64,000 nucleotides of DNA, taken from Chromatocurvus sp964613795. GTDB taxonomy: Bacteria > Pseudomonadota > Gammaproteobacteria > Pseudomonadales > Halieaceae. Location: assembly GCA_964613795.1 (NCBI GenBank), contig CAZTJR010000002.1, positions 124,001 through 188,000 on the forward strand. Direction: 5' to 3'. Position 1 is the stretch's first letter. The number at the start of each line of letters is the position of its first letter. Below the pieces are notes generated by a model. That model was not told the DNA's origin, made no database searches, and saw only the letters and a program-made list of their open reading frames with translations. Shown piece by piece: positions 44,113 through 55,910 of the stretch. A program made the position numbers and the translations under genes.

Positions 44113-45414
44113 TCAACCGAGCAGCGTTATCATCACCCCAGCGGCAACCGCAGACCCTACCACGCCGGCAACGTTAGGCCCCATGGCATGCATGAGAAGA
44201 AAGTTGTGCGGATTTGCCTCCAGCCCCAGCCGGTTGCTGACGCGCGCAGCCATCGGCACGGCCGACACACCGGCCGACCCGATCAATGGATTGATCGGGG
44301 TCGACCCATAGCGATTCATGAGTTTCGCCAGTATCACGCCCGAGGCTGTACCGATGGAGAAGGCGACAATTCCCAGCGCCAGTATGCCCAGCGTACTGGT
44401 GGCAAGGAACTGCTCAGCGACCAGCTTTGAGCCTACCGACAGGCCGAGGAATATCGTGGTGATATTTATCAGGGCGTTCTGGGCCGCCGCGCTGAGACGC
44501 TCGACGACCCCGCATTCACGCATCAGGTTGCCGAAGCAGAACATACCCAGCAGGGGCGCCGCGCCAGGGAGAAGAAGCGCTACCAGCATCAGGAGCACCA
44601 GCGGAAAAATGATTTTTTCGCGCTGACTGACCTCACGCAGCTGGGTCATGACGACACCTCGCTCCACCTCGGTGGTCAGCAGGCGCATGATAGGCGGCTG
44701 TATCAGCGGCACCAGGGCCATATAGGAATAGGCGGCAACGGCGATCGGGCCGAGTAGGTGGGGGGCGAGTACGCTGGAGACATAAATCGCGGTCGGACCG
44801 TCCGCGCCGCCGATAATGCCGATCGCCGCGGCGTCTGCCAGCGTGAAGTCCGTGAGACCAAGCTGGGTCAGACCCACCGCCCCTAGCACCGTTGCGAAAA
44901 TCCCGAACTGCGCGGCAGCGCCCAGGAACAGCGTTCTCGGGTTGGCCAGCAGGGGACCGAAATCCGTCATGGCTCCCACGCCCATGAAGATAACCAGGGG
45001 AGCGACGCCACTGGCAATCGACACCCGGTAGAAGGTGTAGAGCATACCATCCGTGTAGCCAGCGTCTTCCGCAAGATGGCGCAAGCCGGTGCGCAGCGCG
45101 GCACCGGCATCGGAAAGCCCCTCTCGCAGCGCCTCCACGCCGGCGTCCGCCGGCAGCGCCAGCATCGCGGCAAGTTCGGGCAGCAGAGCCGGATCAGCCG
45201 CGTTCAGCGCATTCTCGGCCGCGGAATAGGCCAGCCCCGCACCCGGGATATTGGCCAGAATGCCGCCGAATCCGATCGGCACCAGCAACAGCGGCTCGAA
45301 GTTCTTGCGGATTGCCAGAAACAGCAGCAGCAGACCCACGGCAATCATCAGCAGCGCGCCGACATCCATCTGCGCCAGCCCCGAGGCTGACCACAGTTCG
45401 TGCAATCGAGCCAC
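44113..45414 (-). CDS. oadB: Na+-translocating oxaloacetate decarboxylase subunit beta
   Basis: This 433-residue, multi-span inner-membrane protein couples decarboxylation of the carboxybiotin carrier to sodium export. The ion-binding region G-G-A-D-G-P-T-A-I-Y is present, as are conserved P-L-I-Q-P-P and N-P-L-I-G-S-A-G-V-S-A. It ends in G-V-M-I-T-L-L-G. The start codon is GTG, overlapping the oadA stop by one base (TAGTG). An extra segment of about 50 residues after the first helix is a common feature in marine gammaproteobacteria. Confidence 0.95.
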   Translation of the reverse strand: MARLHELWSASGLAQMDVGALLMIAVGLLLLFLAIRKNFEPLLLVPIGFGGILANIPGAGLAYSAAENALNAADPALLPELAAMLALPADAGVEALREGLSDAGAALRTGLRHLAEDAGYTDGMLYTFYRVSIASGVAPLVIFMGVGAMTDFGPLLANPRTLFLGAAAQFGIFATVLGAVGLTQLGLTDFTLADAAAIGIIGGADGPTAIYVSSVLAPHLLGPIAVAAYSYMALVPLIQPPIMRLLTTEVERGVVMTQLREVSQREKIIFPLVLLMLVALLLPGAAPLLGMFCFGNLMRECGVVERLSAAAQNALINITTIFLGLSVGSKLVAEQFLATSTLGILALGIVAFSIGTASGVILAKLMNRYGSTPINPLIGSAGVSAVPMAARVSNRLGLEANPHNFLLMHAMGPNVAGVVGSAVAAGVMITLLG

Positions 45415-47255
45415 TAGCGATCTTCCAGCGTCAGCAGCGTCGCGCCCACCGCCACGGCATCGCCTGCACTCACCTGGATGTCGGCAACGCGACCGTCCCG
45501 GGTAGCGCGGATTTCCGTCTCCATCTTCATGGCCTCGAGAATGATCAACACCTGTCCAGCTTTCACGACGTCCCCTGCCGCCACCTCCACCTTGAAGATA
45601 TTGCCCGCAAGAGGCGCCTTAACGGCTTCTGCGGGTCCACTCGACGCCACATCCGACGTTTGCTCAGGGGCCCTGGTGGCTGGCTCCGCCGATTCCGCGG
45701 GTGCGACGCGCTCGATATCGCCACCGTCGGCCACCTCGACCGTGTAGGCCTTGCCGTTCACCGTTACAGTGTAGACGGCGGCGCTGTCCTCGCACGGTGC
45801 CGGGGGTGCGGCGGCGCTTGCGTTGTCAGCATCTGGCGCCGACGTCGCCTCGCTGCCGGGGGCCGGTTCAAAGGCATCAGGATTGCCTCGGTTGGCAAGA
45901 AACTTCAGGCCAATCTGCGGAAACAGCGCATAGGTCAGCACGTCGTCGACGCGGCGCTCGCCGTCGGCCAGTGAGATGCCCTGCTCGTTCGCGAGAGTCT
46001 CCAGCTCGTCACTGAGAGCATCCATTTCAGGCTCGAGCCGTTCGGCGGGACGACAGGTGATCGGTTCAGCGCCCTCGAGCACCCGTGCCTGCAGCTCCTG
46101 ATTGACCGGCGCCGGCGTCGCGCCGTACTCGCCCTTGAGCACGGCCGCTGTCTCACGGGAGATGGACTTGTAGCGCTCGCCCGTGAGCACGTTGAGCACC
46201 GCCTGGGTGCCAACAATCTGCGATGTCGGCGTCACCAGCGGTATGAAGCCGAGGTCCTCGCGCACGCGGGGAATCTCGTTCAGGACCTCGTCCATCCTGT
46301 CGGAAGCGCCCTGCTCCCGCAGCTGGTTTTCCATGTTGGTCAGCATACCGCCCGGTACCTGGGCGACCAGAATGCGTGAATCCACACCGCGGAGCGCGCC
46401 CTCGAAGCGCGCGTATTTGAGGCGGACATCGCGGAAATAAGCGGCGATTTCCGCTAGCTTGTCGATATCCAGGCCGGTTGCGCGATCGGTGCCCTCTAAT
46501 ATGGCCACAACAGACTCTGTCGGTGAGTGGCCATAGGTCATGGACATGGAGGAAATGGACGTGTCGACGTTATCGATACCGGCCTCGACACACTTGAGAA
46601 TGGTCGCCGTCGAGAGTCCGGTGGTGGCGTGACACTGCATGTGGATGGGAATGGCACAGGCCTCCTTGAGACGGCGCACCAGTTCATAACCCGTGTAAGG
46701 ACGCAGTAGCCCCGCCATGTCCTTGATGGCGATGGAGTCGGCACCGGTATCCTCGATCCGGCGGCCCATATCCACCCAGGTCTCGATATCATGCACCGGA
46801 CTGAGGGTATAGGACAGCGTACCCTGGGCATGCCTGCCGGTCTCTTTCACGGCGCGCAGGGCAACCTCGAGATTGCGCATGTCATTCATGGCGTCGAAGA
46901 CCCGGAACACATCGACACCGTTTTCCGCCGCCCGCTCGACAAAGCGACGTACTACGTCATCGGCGTAGTGGCGATAACCGAGAATGTTCTGGCCACGTAA
47001 CAGCATCTGCTGCGGTGTCTTCGGCATGGCCCTCTTGAGTTCGCGGATGCGCTCCCAGGGATCTTCACCCAGATAGCGTATGCAGGCGTCGAAGGTGGCA
47101 CCACCCCATGATTCCAGTGACCAGAAGCCGACGTCATCGAGCGCCCCGGCAATCGGCAGCATGTCGTCAAGGCGCATGCGGGTTGCCAGGAGCGACTGGT
47201 GCCCATCGCGCAGAACCACATCAGTGATGCCGAGGGGCCGCGTGCTGTTATCCAT
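45414..47255 (-). CDS. oadA: Oxaloacetate decarboxylase subunit alpha (biotin carrier)
   Basis: The product has 613 residues in three parts: an HMGL-like carboxyltransferase domain (about 1-270) with D-V-V-L-R-D-G-H-Q-S-L; a conserved PYC/OADA domain (about 290-470); and, after an Ala/Pro-rich linker, a biotinyl domain with E-A-M-K-M-E, the biotin being on Lys577. It decarboxylates oxaloacetate, passing CO2 to biotin. It overlaps oadG by eight bases and its ribosome site (AAGGAAA) lies in oadG. Confidence 0.96.
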   Translation of the reverse strand: MDNSTRPLGITDVVLRDGHQSLLATRMRLDDMLPIAGALDDVGFWSLESWGGATFDACIRYLGEDPWERIRELKRAMPKTPQQMLLRGQNILGYRHYADDVVRRFVERAAENGVDVFRVFDAMNDMRNLEVALRAVKETGRHAQGTLSYTLSPVHDIETWVDMGRRIEDTGADSIAIKDMAGLLRPYTGYELVRRLKEACAIPIHMQCHATTGLSTATILKCVEAGIDNVDTSISSMSMTYGHSPTESVVAILEGTDRATGLDIDKLAEIAAYFRDVRLKYARFEGALRGVDSRILVAQVPGGMLTNMENQLREQGASDRMDEVLNEIPRVREDLGFIPLVTPTSQIVGTQAVLNVLTGERYKSISRETAAVLKGEYGATPAPVNQELQARVLEGAEPITCRPAERLEPEMDALSDELETLANEQGISLADGERRVDDVLTYALFPQIGLKFLANRGNPDAFEPAPGSEATSAPDADNASAAAPPAPCEDSAAVYTVTVNGKAYTVEVADGGDIERVAPAESAEPATRAPEQTSDVASSGPAEAVKAPLAGNIFKVEVAAGDVVKAGQVLIILEAMKMETEIRATRDGRVADIQVSAGDAVAVGATLLTLEDR

Positions 47256-47535
47256 GAGCTTTTTCCTTGTGGTGCGTTTGCGCGGACTGCCGTCGATGTC
47301 GGTGCACGGCCGCCGTGATCACGACGAGCAATTCGTCTGACGCCAGCTGTCCCGGTCCCGCGTCGGGATCCGGCGCATCGGCTGGCAACGCCGGAGGCTT
47401 CGCGACGGGATAAAAATGCGCCAGCAGCCGTGACATGAGACCCATCGCGATCACCAGCAAGGTCAGGAAGGCAATGACCGTTCCCATGCCGAATAACGTG
47501 ATCTCGACGCCCTGCTCAAACAGTGTGGATGACAT
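47248..47535 (-). CDS. oadG: Oxaloacetate decarboxylase subunit gamma
   Basis: This 95-residue protein has one membrane helix (about 13-35, G-M-G-T-V-I-A-F-L-T-L-L-V-I) and a polar, His-rich C-terminus that in the family binds zinc and joins subunits alpha and beta. ATG 47535 is chosen because AGAGGT lies seven bases upstream; 47568 is an alternative. The oadG-oadA-oadB order is standard. Confidence 0.93.
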   Translation of the reverse strand: MSSTLFEQGVEITLFGMGTVIAFLTLLVIAMGLMSRLLAHFYPVAKPPALPADAPDPDAGPGQLASDELLVVITAAVHRHRRQSAQTHHKEKAHG

Positions 47536-47643
47536 GAAAGTACCTCTGACGACCGGCAGCTGCATCATAAAACAGCAGACATTCTGATGCCATGCGAGCT
47601 GGGTTACACTCTACACACATTCACCACTGCAGCACCGACTATC

Positions 47644-48609
47644 ATGCGCATTCTGCTGGCCCCGATGGAGGGCGTCATCGATCACACCATGCGCGAGATG
47701 CTCACCGGTCTCGGGGGCATTGACCGCTGTGTTACTGAATTTCTCCGCGTCAGCGGCCAGCTGCTGCCACCCCGAGTGTTCCATCGTATCTGTCCCGAGC
47801 TGCATCAGGGCGGCCTTACCCGGCACGGCACACCTGTGTTTCTGCAGCTTCTCGGCGGACAGCCACAGGTGCTTGCGGAAAACGCTGCACGAGGCGCAGA
47901 GCTGGGGGCACTGGGCATTGACCTCAACTTCGGCTGCCCGGCAAAAACCGTAAACCGCTCGGATGGCGGCGCCATATTGCTGCGCGAGCCCGGTCGCGTT
48001 CACGCTATCACTGCTGCCGTACGTCGCGCGCTGCCTGCGGCAACCCCCCTGACAGTCAAGGTACGGCTGGGATTTGATGACCGGAGCACCTTCACCGATG
48101 TCATTGCGGCGATCAGCGACGCCGGCGCCAGCGAAATCGTGATCCACGCGCGCACCCGCCGCGATGGCTACCGCCCTCCAGCCTATTGGGAGGAGATCCG
48201 CCGCGCGCGGTCCTGCACCGCAATATCGCTGGTGGCGAACGGAGAGATTTGGAGCCCGGATGATGCCGTTCGCTGTCGCGAAGCCAGCGGTAGCAGCGAC
48301 CTCATGCTGGGACGTGGCGCATTGTGCCGGCCAGACCTGCCGCGACTGGTACGCAGTGTCGATAGTGGCGATCCGCTGCCACCCATGACCTGGACCGAGG
48401 TGCTCCCGTTGCTGCGACATTTTTTCGAACTCACACTGCGGGGCTACGACGCCCGCTATGCAGGGAACCCACTGAAACAGTGGCTGGTGTATCTGCGCAG
48501 CTACTACCCACAGGGCGCGGTTTTGTTCGAGTCCATCAAGCGACTGCACGATCCCACCGCCATCCGGGGGCACCTTGATTGTGCTGACCGACAGGGCATC
48601 GCCGCCTGA
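47644..48609 (+). CDS. dusC: tRNA-dihydrouridine(16) synthase DusC
   Basis: This 321-residue FMN enzyme reduces uridine 16 in tRNA. The catalytic cysteine is in N-F-G-C-P-A-K-T-V, followed by N-R-S-D-G-G-A-I-L-L, a form typical of the DusC group. H-A-R-T-R and a G-R-G-A flavin phosphate loop are also seen. ATG 47644 matches the family start (M-R-I-L-L-A-P-M-E-G). It is divergent from oadG. Confidence 0.93.
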   Translation: MRILLAPMEGVIDHTMREMLTGLGGIDRCVTEFLRVSGQLLPPRVFHRICPELHQGGLTRHGTPVFLQLLGGQPQVLAENAARGAELGALGIDLNFGCPAKTVNRSDGGAILLREPGRVHAITAAVRRALPAATPLTVKVRLGFDDRSTFTDVIAAISDAGASEIVIHARTRRDGYRPPAYWEEIRRARSCTAISLVANGEIWSPDDAVRCREASGSSDLMLGRGALCRPDLPRLVRSVDSGDPLPPMTWTEVLPLLRHFFELTLRGYDARYAGNPLKQWLVYLRSYYPQGAVLFESIKRLHDPTAIRGHLDCADRQGIAA

Positions 48610-48637
48610 GGCATTGTCAACCAGAGGAAAACCGCGC

Positions 48638-50194
48638 ATGCCTGTAACCACCGTCAGCGATTCCGATCACGGCCTGGACACCGGCTTTTTCGGTCACCCC
48701 ACGGGGCTGTTCGTGTGTTTCGCCACGGAGCTCTGGGAGCGCTTTTCCTTTTATGGCATGAAGTATCTTCTGCTTCTGTATTTGACAAAATACCACCTTT
48801 TCAGCGACAGCAACGGACTTGAGGTCCTGGGTGGTTACGCTGCCCTGGTATTTGCCACGCCCGTGCTCGGCGGGCTTATCGCTGACCGCTATCTGGGCAT
48901 GCGCAAAGCCGTGGTTTTCGGCGGCCTGCTGCTGGTGCTCGGCCACCTCGGCATGGCGGTCGAAGGTGAGCAGGCAAGATTCATGGGCGATGAGGTAATA
49001 CGCGACAACGGTGCACTGCAGGTATTCTATTTTTCCCTGGGCCTGATCGTAATAGGGGTGGGCTTCCTCAAGCCCAGCATCTCCACCATCGTCGGAAAAC
49101 TCTATGCAATTGACGATCCGCGCCGTGACGCCGGTTTCACCATCTTCTACATGGGTATCAATCTCGGTGCTTTTACCGCCACGCTGCTCTGCGGATATCT
49201 GGGAGAGACCTTCGGCTGGCGCTACGGTTTCGGTGCCGCCGGCATTGGAATGCTCATCGGTCTCGCGACATTCCTGCGCGGCCAGCGGCATTTGCAGGGG
49301 CATGCGGAGCCCCCCCGCCCCGAGACTCTCCGTGAGCGTTCGCCCCTGGGCTTGAACAAGGAAAGCACCATTTACGCCGCAGCGCTGCTGGCAGTAGTGG
49401 CCGCCTGGCAGATGCTTCAGTTCCAGGGCGCTGTGGGCACACTGCTGAATGTCCTCGCCATCTCTGTGCTGTGCGGCCTGGTCTGGTTCATCGCGGTCAA
49501 GTGCGATGCCACCGAGCGCAGCCGCATGATCGTCCTCGTCATACTCACCATGTCCAGCGTGCTGTTCTGGTCGCTGTTCGAGCAGAGTGCAGGCTCCATG
49601 ACGCTCTACGCCGACCGGGTCATGGACCGCCATATCTTTGGCGTCCGGCTGACAGCAGCGCAGTTCGGCTCGCTCAACGCATTCTTTATCTTTCTGCTGG
49701 CTCCGCTGTTCGCCTGGTTATGGACCACGCTGGGCCGCCGTGGTCTGGAGCCCTCAACGCCGATCAAGTTTGCGTTTGGCATCGCCCAGGCCGGGCTCGG
49801 CTTCGGCGCACTGGTGCTGGGCGCTGCAAACCCCGACCAGGCGGGGCTGGTCTCCGGTTACTGGATGGTGCTCGCCTACCTGCTCCATACCAGCGGCGAA
49901 CTGTGCCTATCGCCGGTCGGTCTGTCTGCCGTAACCAAGCTGGCGGTGCCGAGTATTGCGGGGCTGATGATGGGCGCGTGGTTTCTCGCTACCGCCTACT
50001 CGCAGCACGTGGCGGCACAGCTGGCAAAGCTGGCGATCGTTGATGCACCGACCGGGGAGATCGCTGACGTCGGCGTCGCGCTGGGACGGTATACCGACCT
50101 GTTCAGCAGCCTGCTGTGGACCGGGGTCAGCGTCGGTATCATATTGCTGGCCGCCTCGCCGATCCTGCGAAAGATGATGCGCGGCATTCACTGA
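48638..50194 (+). CDS. POT/PTR2-family proton-coupled peptide transporter
   Basis: This 518-residue protein has 12-14 hydrophobic helices. Family motifs are E-L-W-E-R-F-S-F-Y-G in helix 1, the G-G-L-I-A-D-R-Y-L-G loop, and F-Y-M-G-I-N-L-G-A-F (PTR2 signature). E-x-x-E-R-F is needed for proton coupling. Substrates of the family are di- and tripeptides. ATG 48638 has AGAGGA upstream. It lies 28 bases after dusC and eight before the next gene. Confidence 0.95.
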   Translation: MPVTTVSDSDHGLDTGFFGHPTGLFVCFATELWERFSFYGMKYLLLLYLTKYHLFSDSNGLEVLGGYAALVFATPVLGGLIADRYLGMRKAVVFGGLLLVLGHLGMAVEGEQARFMGDEVIRDNGALQVFYFSLGLIVIGVGFLKPSISTIVGKLYAIDDPRRDAGFTIFYMGINLGAFTATLLCGYLGETFGWRYGFGAAGIGMLIGLATFLRGQRHLQGHAEPPRPETLRERSPLGLNKESTIYAAALLAVVAAWQMLQFQGAVGTLLNVLAISVLCGLVWFIAVKCDATERSRMIVLVILTMSSVLFWSLFEQSAGSMTLYADRVMDRHIFGVRLTAAQFGSLNAFFIFLLAPLFAWLWTTLGRRGLEPSTPIKFAFGIAQAGLGFGALVLGAANPDQAGLVSGYWMVLAYLLHTSGELCLSPVGLSAVTKLAVPSIAGLMMGAWFLATAYSQHVAAQLAKLAIVDAPTGEIADVGVALGRYTDLFSSLLWTGVSVGIILLAASPILRKMMRGIH

Positions 50195-50202
50195 AGCACC
50201 TC

Positions 50203-52233
<2,031 letters not shown>

Positions 52234-52309
52234 TCGGGGACTGCTAGCCGCGGTTTGCTGCGCTATACTGCCGCGCAGCGCCATTCAGCTGGCAAGGATA
52301 ACGCCTGTT

Positions 52310-53131
52310 TTGTCTCCTGCACCGCACACCCGCAAAGGCCGATCGCGGCGACCGAAAGTGGCCCTCTTCGTGACCTGTCTGGCCGATGTTTTCAGGCCAT
52401 CCGTGGCATTCGCGAGTCTGGCCCTGCTAAAGGCTGCCGGCTGCAGAGTCAGCGTACCCGAAGCACAGACCTGCTGCGGACAGCCCGGTTACAACAGCGG
52501 GGATTACCGGGGCGCCCGTGATGTCGCCAAGCGCGTTATCGGCATGTTGGAGAACGCCGATTATGTGGTCGCACCCTCCGGATCCTGCGCCGGAATGATC
52601 GTCAAGCACTATCCCAGCCTGCTTGAGGGGGAGTGGAAAGAACGCGCTCAGGCGCTTGCCAGCCGGACCTGGGAAATCTGCTCGTTTCTGACAGACGTGA
52701 TGCCCCTTGCCGCGGTTGATCAGGCCCCGGAAGCCGCATTGACGCGCCGCAGGATCGCTTATCACGACAGCTGCGCGGGCCTGCGCGAACTCAACATTCG
52801 CGAACAACCCCGACGACTGCTGCGTAAGCGCGCTGGCGTGGAGACAGTGGAACTTGAAAAGCGCGACGTCTGCTGCGGCTTTGGTGGGACCTTCTGCGCC
52901 AAGATGCCGGAAATTTCCGCGACCATGGCGTCCGAAAAGCTGCGCGACGCAATCGACTCGGGTGCGGACATGTTGGTTGGCGGTGATCTTGGCTGTCTAC
53001 TCAGCCTCGCCGGGCGCGCCTCGCGGGAGGGCATTTATCTCGAGTTCCGTCACGTGGTCGAGTTGATCCATGACCAGCGGTCTAAAGAAGGCATCGGGGC
53101 GAGCAACGCGAATGAGACCGACACCCAGTGA
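52310..53131 (+). CDS. lutA: Lactate utilization protein A (LutA/CCG-domain Fe-S oxidoreductase)
   Basis: This 273-residue protein has two CCG domains: T-C-C-G-Q-P-G-Y-N-S-G in the first half and V-C-C-G-F-G-G-T-F-C in the second, with preceding cysteines (V-T-C-L, D-S-C-A-G). LutABC oxidises L-lactate to pyruvate. The start is likely TTG 52310, with AAGGA nine bases upstream; the GTG at 52358 would remove 16 residues. TATACT at 52264 may be a -10 element. It overlaps lutB by four bases. Confidence 0.92.
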   Translation: MSPAPHTRKGRSRRPKVALFVTCLADVFRPSVAFASLALLKAAGCRVSVPEAQTCCGQPGYNSGDYRGARDVAKRVIGMLENADYVVAPSGSCAGMIVKHYPSLLEGEWKERAQALASRTWEICSFLTDVMPLAAVDQAPEAALTRRRIAYHDSCAGLRELNIREQPRRLLRKRAGVETVELEKRDVCCGFGGTFCAKMPEISATMASEKLRDAIDSGADMLVGGDLGCLLSLAGRASREGIYLEFRHVVELIHDQRSKEGIGASNANETDTQ

Positions 53132-54555
53132 AACAGACCAGCGCCACATTCCTGCAGAACGCCCATGAAGCCATGCTGCAGCCGCAGCGCTCGGTGAACC
53201 GCCAGCAACTGGGCACGATGATGCCACAGCTTCGCGATAGCGGCGTGGCCTCGTTCGGCGATTTTGACGCCCTGCGCAGCCATGTCAGCGAGGTGCGGAC
53301 GCACACCCTGGACCACCTCGATCATTACCTTGACAGTTATGTAAAGCAGGCAACGCAGAACGGCAACGAGGTCCACTTTGCCCGCGATGGCGACGAGCTC
53401 AACCGCCTGGTTTCCGATATCTGCCAACGCCATGAGGCCCGGAAGATCGTCAAGGGCAAATCGATGGTGACCGAGGAGACCGCGCTAAACGATCATCTCA
53501 TGGCCGAGGGCTTCCAGGTCACCGAGACCGATCTCGGCGAGTATATCCTGCAGGAGGCCGGGGAGACTCCGAGCCATATCGTCGGACCCGCGCTGCACAA
53601 GCCCGAAGCCGAGATCCGTGATCTGTTTCTCGACAGACACGATCTCGGCGACCGGGAGCTGGGAGATGCGGCCGCCTTGGTGGCAGAAGCGCGCGGGCTC
53701 CTGAGGCAGCGCTTCCTCGATGCGGATGTGGGCATTATCGGCGCCAATGCCTTGATTGCAGAGAGCGGTTATTCTCTGCTGGTAACGAACGAGGGCAACG
53801 GCGATCTCTGTGCCAATCTGCCGCCGGTGCTGATTGTGTGCACGACGCTGGAGCGCCTGCTGCCGCGCTTCGAGGATGCAATGGACTTGCTGCGCCTGCT
53901 GGCCCGGTCCGCCACAGGACAGCCAATTTCCTGCTACAGCACGCTTTACAGCGGCCCACGTCGTGACGGCGAGGAAGACGGTCCACTGGAAACTCATATC
54001 ATACTGCTCGATAATCGACGCACCGACATTCTGGCCAGCGATTACCGGGAAATGCTGCACTGCGTACGCTGCGGCGCCTGTCTGAATCACTGTCCGGTCT
54101 ACGTTGCCGCCGGTGGACACGCCTATGGCTGGGTCTATCCCGGTCCCATGGGATCCATACTGACACCGCTGCTGACCTCACTTGAGGCGAGTCACGATCT
54201 GCCCAATGCCTGCACTGCGTGCGGCCGCTGCGAGGAAGTCTGCCCGGCCAATATCGCACTGCCGGACCTGCTGCGGGATTTGCGCCAGGAGGAGTTTCTC
54301 ACGCAACTCACGCCGCGCCGCTGGCGCCTGGGTATGCGCGCACATGCCTGGCTGCTCACGACACCCGGGCTGTATCGTGCGCTGACAACAGTCGCGGTGC
54401 GGGCCATGACCTGGCTAGCGAGAGGACGCGGCAGCCTGCACAGACTGCCCTTCGCAAAAGGCTGGAGCACGGCGCGGGATTGCCCGGCGCCGGAGTCCGC
54501 CACCACATTCATGCACCAGTACAACAGCCTTAGAAAGTCGCGTCATGGACGATAA
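53128..54555 (+). CDS. lutB: Lactate utilization protein B (LutB)
   Basis: The product has 475 residues. The N-terminal DUF162 (LUD) domain covers about 60-300, and two 4Fe-4S sites follow: Cys312, 315, 318, 322 and Cys362, 365, 368, 372. The C-terminal part (about 390-475) is the LutB-specific tail. The start codon is GTG, overlapping the lutA stop (GTGA). It is the electron-transfer core of the lactate oxidation complex. Confidence 0.94.
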   Translation: MKQTSATFLQNAHEAMLQPQRSVNRQQLGTMMPQLRDSGVASFGDFDALRSHVSEVRTHTLDHLDHYLDSYVKQATQNGNEVHFARDGDELNRLVSDICQRHEARKIVKGKSMVTEETALNDHLMAEGFQVTETDLGEYILQEAGETPSHIVGPALHKPEAEIRDLFLDRHDLGDRELGDAAALVAEARGLLRQRFLDADVGIIGANALIAESGYSLLVTNEGNGDLCANLPPVLIVCTTLERLLPRFEDAMDLLRLLARSATGQPISCYSTLYSGPRRDGEEDGPLETHIILLDNRRTDILASDYREMLHCVRCGACLNHCPVYVAAGGHAYGWVYPGPMGSILTPLLTSLEASHDLPNACTACGRCEEVCPANIALPDLLRDLRQEEFLTQLTPRRWRLGMRAHAWLLTTPGLYRALTTVAVRAMTWLARGRGSLHRLPFAKGWSTARDCPAPESATTFMHQYNSLRKSRHGR

Positions 54556-55264
54556 CAAGGGGGCGCAGTCCATAATAGAGGCGCGTGTCAGAACGAGTAG
54601 CCGGCGCGCAGACCCCAGAGACATTGCCCATGAGCTGAGGGCGATCGGCAGGGGCCCCGCCGCCAGATCGCGACACAGGGACACGCATGTCACCTTTCTG
54701 GCAAACGTTCTCGATAACCACGGCGATGCCCGCGGTGTGGAAAACCGGTCGGGCGCCGTGGCCTGCATCGGCGACTATGTCGCTCGGCGATTCGGCAGGC
54801 GCAAAGTGGTGGCTGGCAAAGATGCGCGACTGGCGGCCCTGCCATGGCGCGAGGCAGGTCTGCTGCCGCGCTTTGGCGTGGTGGACAGTGGCGACAAGGT
54901 AAGCGTGAGCTATGCCCGCCGGGCAATCGCCGAAACGGGCAGTATCGTTCTGGAGAGCGGGCGCGACAGTCCTGTCAGCAACAGCCTGCTGGCGGAAAAC
55001 CACATTGTGCTGGTGGATGCGGCTGATGTGTACGACCGACTGGAAGATGCCTGGCACTCAGGAAATACTGACAGCAATCGCCCGCGCTGTCTACAGATCA
55101 TCTCAGGGCCCTCCAGCACCGCCGACATTGCACTGAATATGGTGTATGGCGCACAGGGACCAAAAGCCTGGCTGGTGATCCTGATCGCCACGGACGGGCC
55201 CGGGCTGGCGAAGACAGCCCGCGACGTCGCTGCTATCAGGGCGCGGCCAGGGGCTCGTAGCTGA
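54545..55264 (+). CDS. lutC: Lactate utilization protein C (LutC)
   Basis: This 239-residue protein has a LUD/DUF162 fold with G-I-x-x-A-x-x-A-I-A-E-T-G-S-I-V-L-like (here S-V-S-Y-A-R-R-A-I-A-E-T-G-S-I-V) and E-N-H-I-V-L-V. G-P-S-S-T-A-D-I-A closes the domain, as in LutC. It overlaps lutB by 11 bases. Its 3' end overlaps that of the opposing SYLF gene by 29 bases. No lactate permease or LutR regulator is adjacent. Confidence 0.9.
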   Translation: MDDNKGAQSIIEARVRTSSRRADPRDIAHELRAIGRGPAARSRHRDTHVTFLANVLDNHGDARGVENRSGAVACIGDYVARRFGRRKVVAGKDARLAALPWREAGLLPRFGVVDSGDKVSVSYARRAIAETGSIVLESGRDSPVSNSLLAENHIVLVDAADVYDRLEDAWHSGNTDSNRPRCLQIISGPSSTADIALNMVYGAQGPKAWLVILIATDGPGLAKTARDVAAIRARPGARS

Positions 55265-55820
55265 ACTTCTGTCCCCCGATAGTTGCCTCATACATCAGGC
55301 CTCCCCTGGCGATGGTGAATACCGCCATGCCCTTGCGATAACCCGAGTGCCTCGCTGTGGCATCATTGCGACCACCGCTGGCGCCGGCAGAGACGCCCCC
55401 GCCGGTATTGGCTTCAGCGGAGATGCCAGCAGTTATAGCCACAGCCGTAGCCTGAGCAGAGAATTCAAAATTTCCCGAGGTGAATATCTCAAAGGCTCGC
55501 GCGTCCTCGAAAAAGATGATCTGGCTGTAGGCCTGCCCCCCGAACTGCAGGCCCATCGTGAACTGGGTCATGGAGACATCGCCCACATATTCGCCCTGCC
55601 GATAGACACGGCCCTTACCATAGGCACCCCCAAGACCGATGCCACCCTTGCCAATCGTGGGAAACAGGGCATAGCCATAAGCGGTATTGAAAAACCGGTC
55701 AGTTTCCTCTGCGCTGTCGAAGGATTCCAGCGCTTCCTGGTATTTGTCGGCGTACGCTGCGCCAGTAGTAAAGAAGAGCAGTAACAGAATCGAAGTGAAA
55801 CGTTGAGCAGACAATCGCAT
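55236..55820 (-). CDS. SYLF (YSC84)-domain secreted protein
   Basis: The product has 194 residues. A signal peptide ends near A-A-Y-A-D (about residue 24). The SYLF domain then shows A-Y-G-Y-A-L-F-P-T-I-G-K-G-G-I-G-L-G-G-A-Y-G-K-G, Q-F-T-M-G-L-Q-F-G-G-Q-A and a closing K-G-M-A-V-F-T-I-A-R-G-G-L-M-Y-E. The domain binds lipids in eukaryotes; bacterial roles are unclear. ATG 55820 has GGAGATAA upstream. It is convergent with lutC. Confidence 0.88.
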   Translation of the reverse strand: MRLSAQRFTSILLLLFFTTGAAYADKYQEALESFDSAEETDRFFNTAYGYALFPTIGKGGIGLGGAYGKGRVYRQGEYVGDVSMTQFTMGLQFGGQAYSQIIFFEDARAFEIFTSGNFEFSAQATAVAITAGISAEANTGGGVSAGASGGRNDATARHSGYRKGMAVFTIARGGLMYEATIGGQKFSYEPLAAP

Positions 55821-55910
55821 AGTGGTTATCTCCACGGCAGAATCGGGGCTCCGTCAAAAGAGACAGGAGCCGGACGATCTCGCCACGCACTGTCTGGGTG
55901 ACGGATCACA

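Noticed and set aside
48617..49633. A 338-residue minus-strand frame across the peptide transporter gene
   Set aside because: Antisense to a transporter with intact PTR2 motifs; no recognisable domain.
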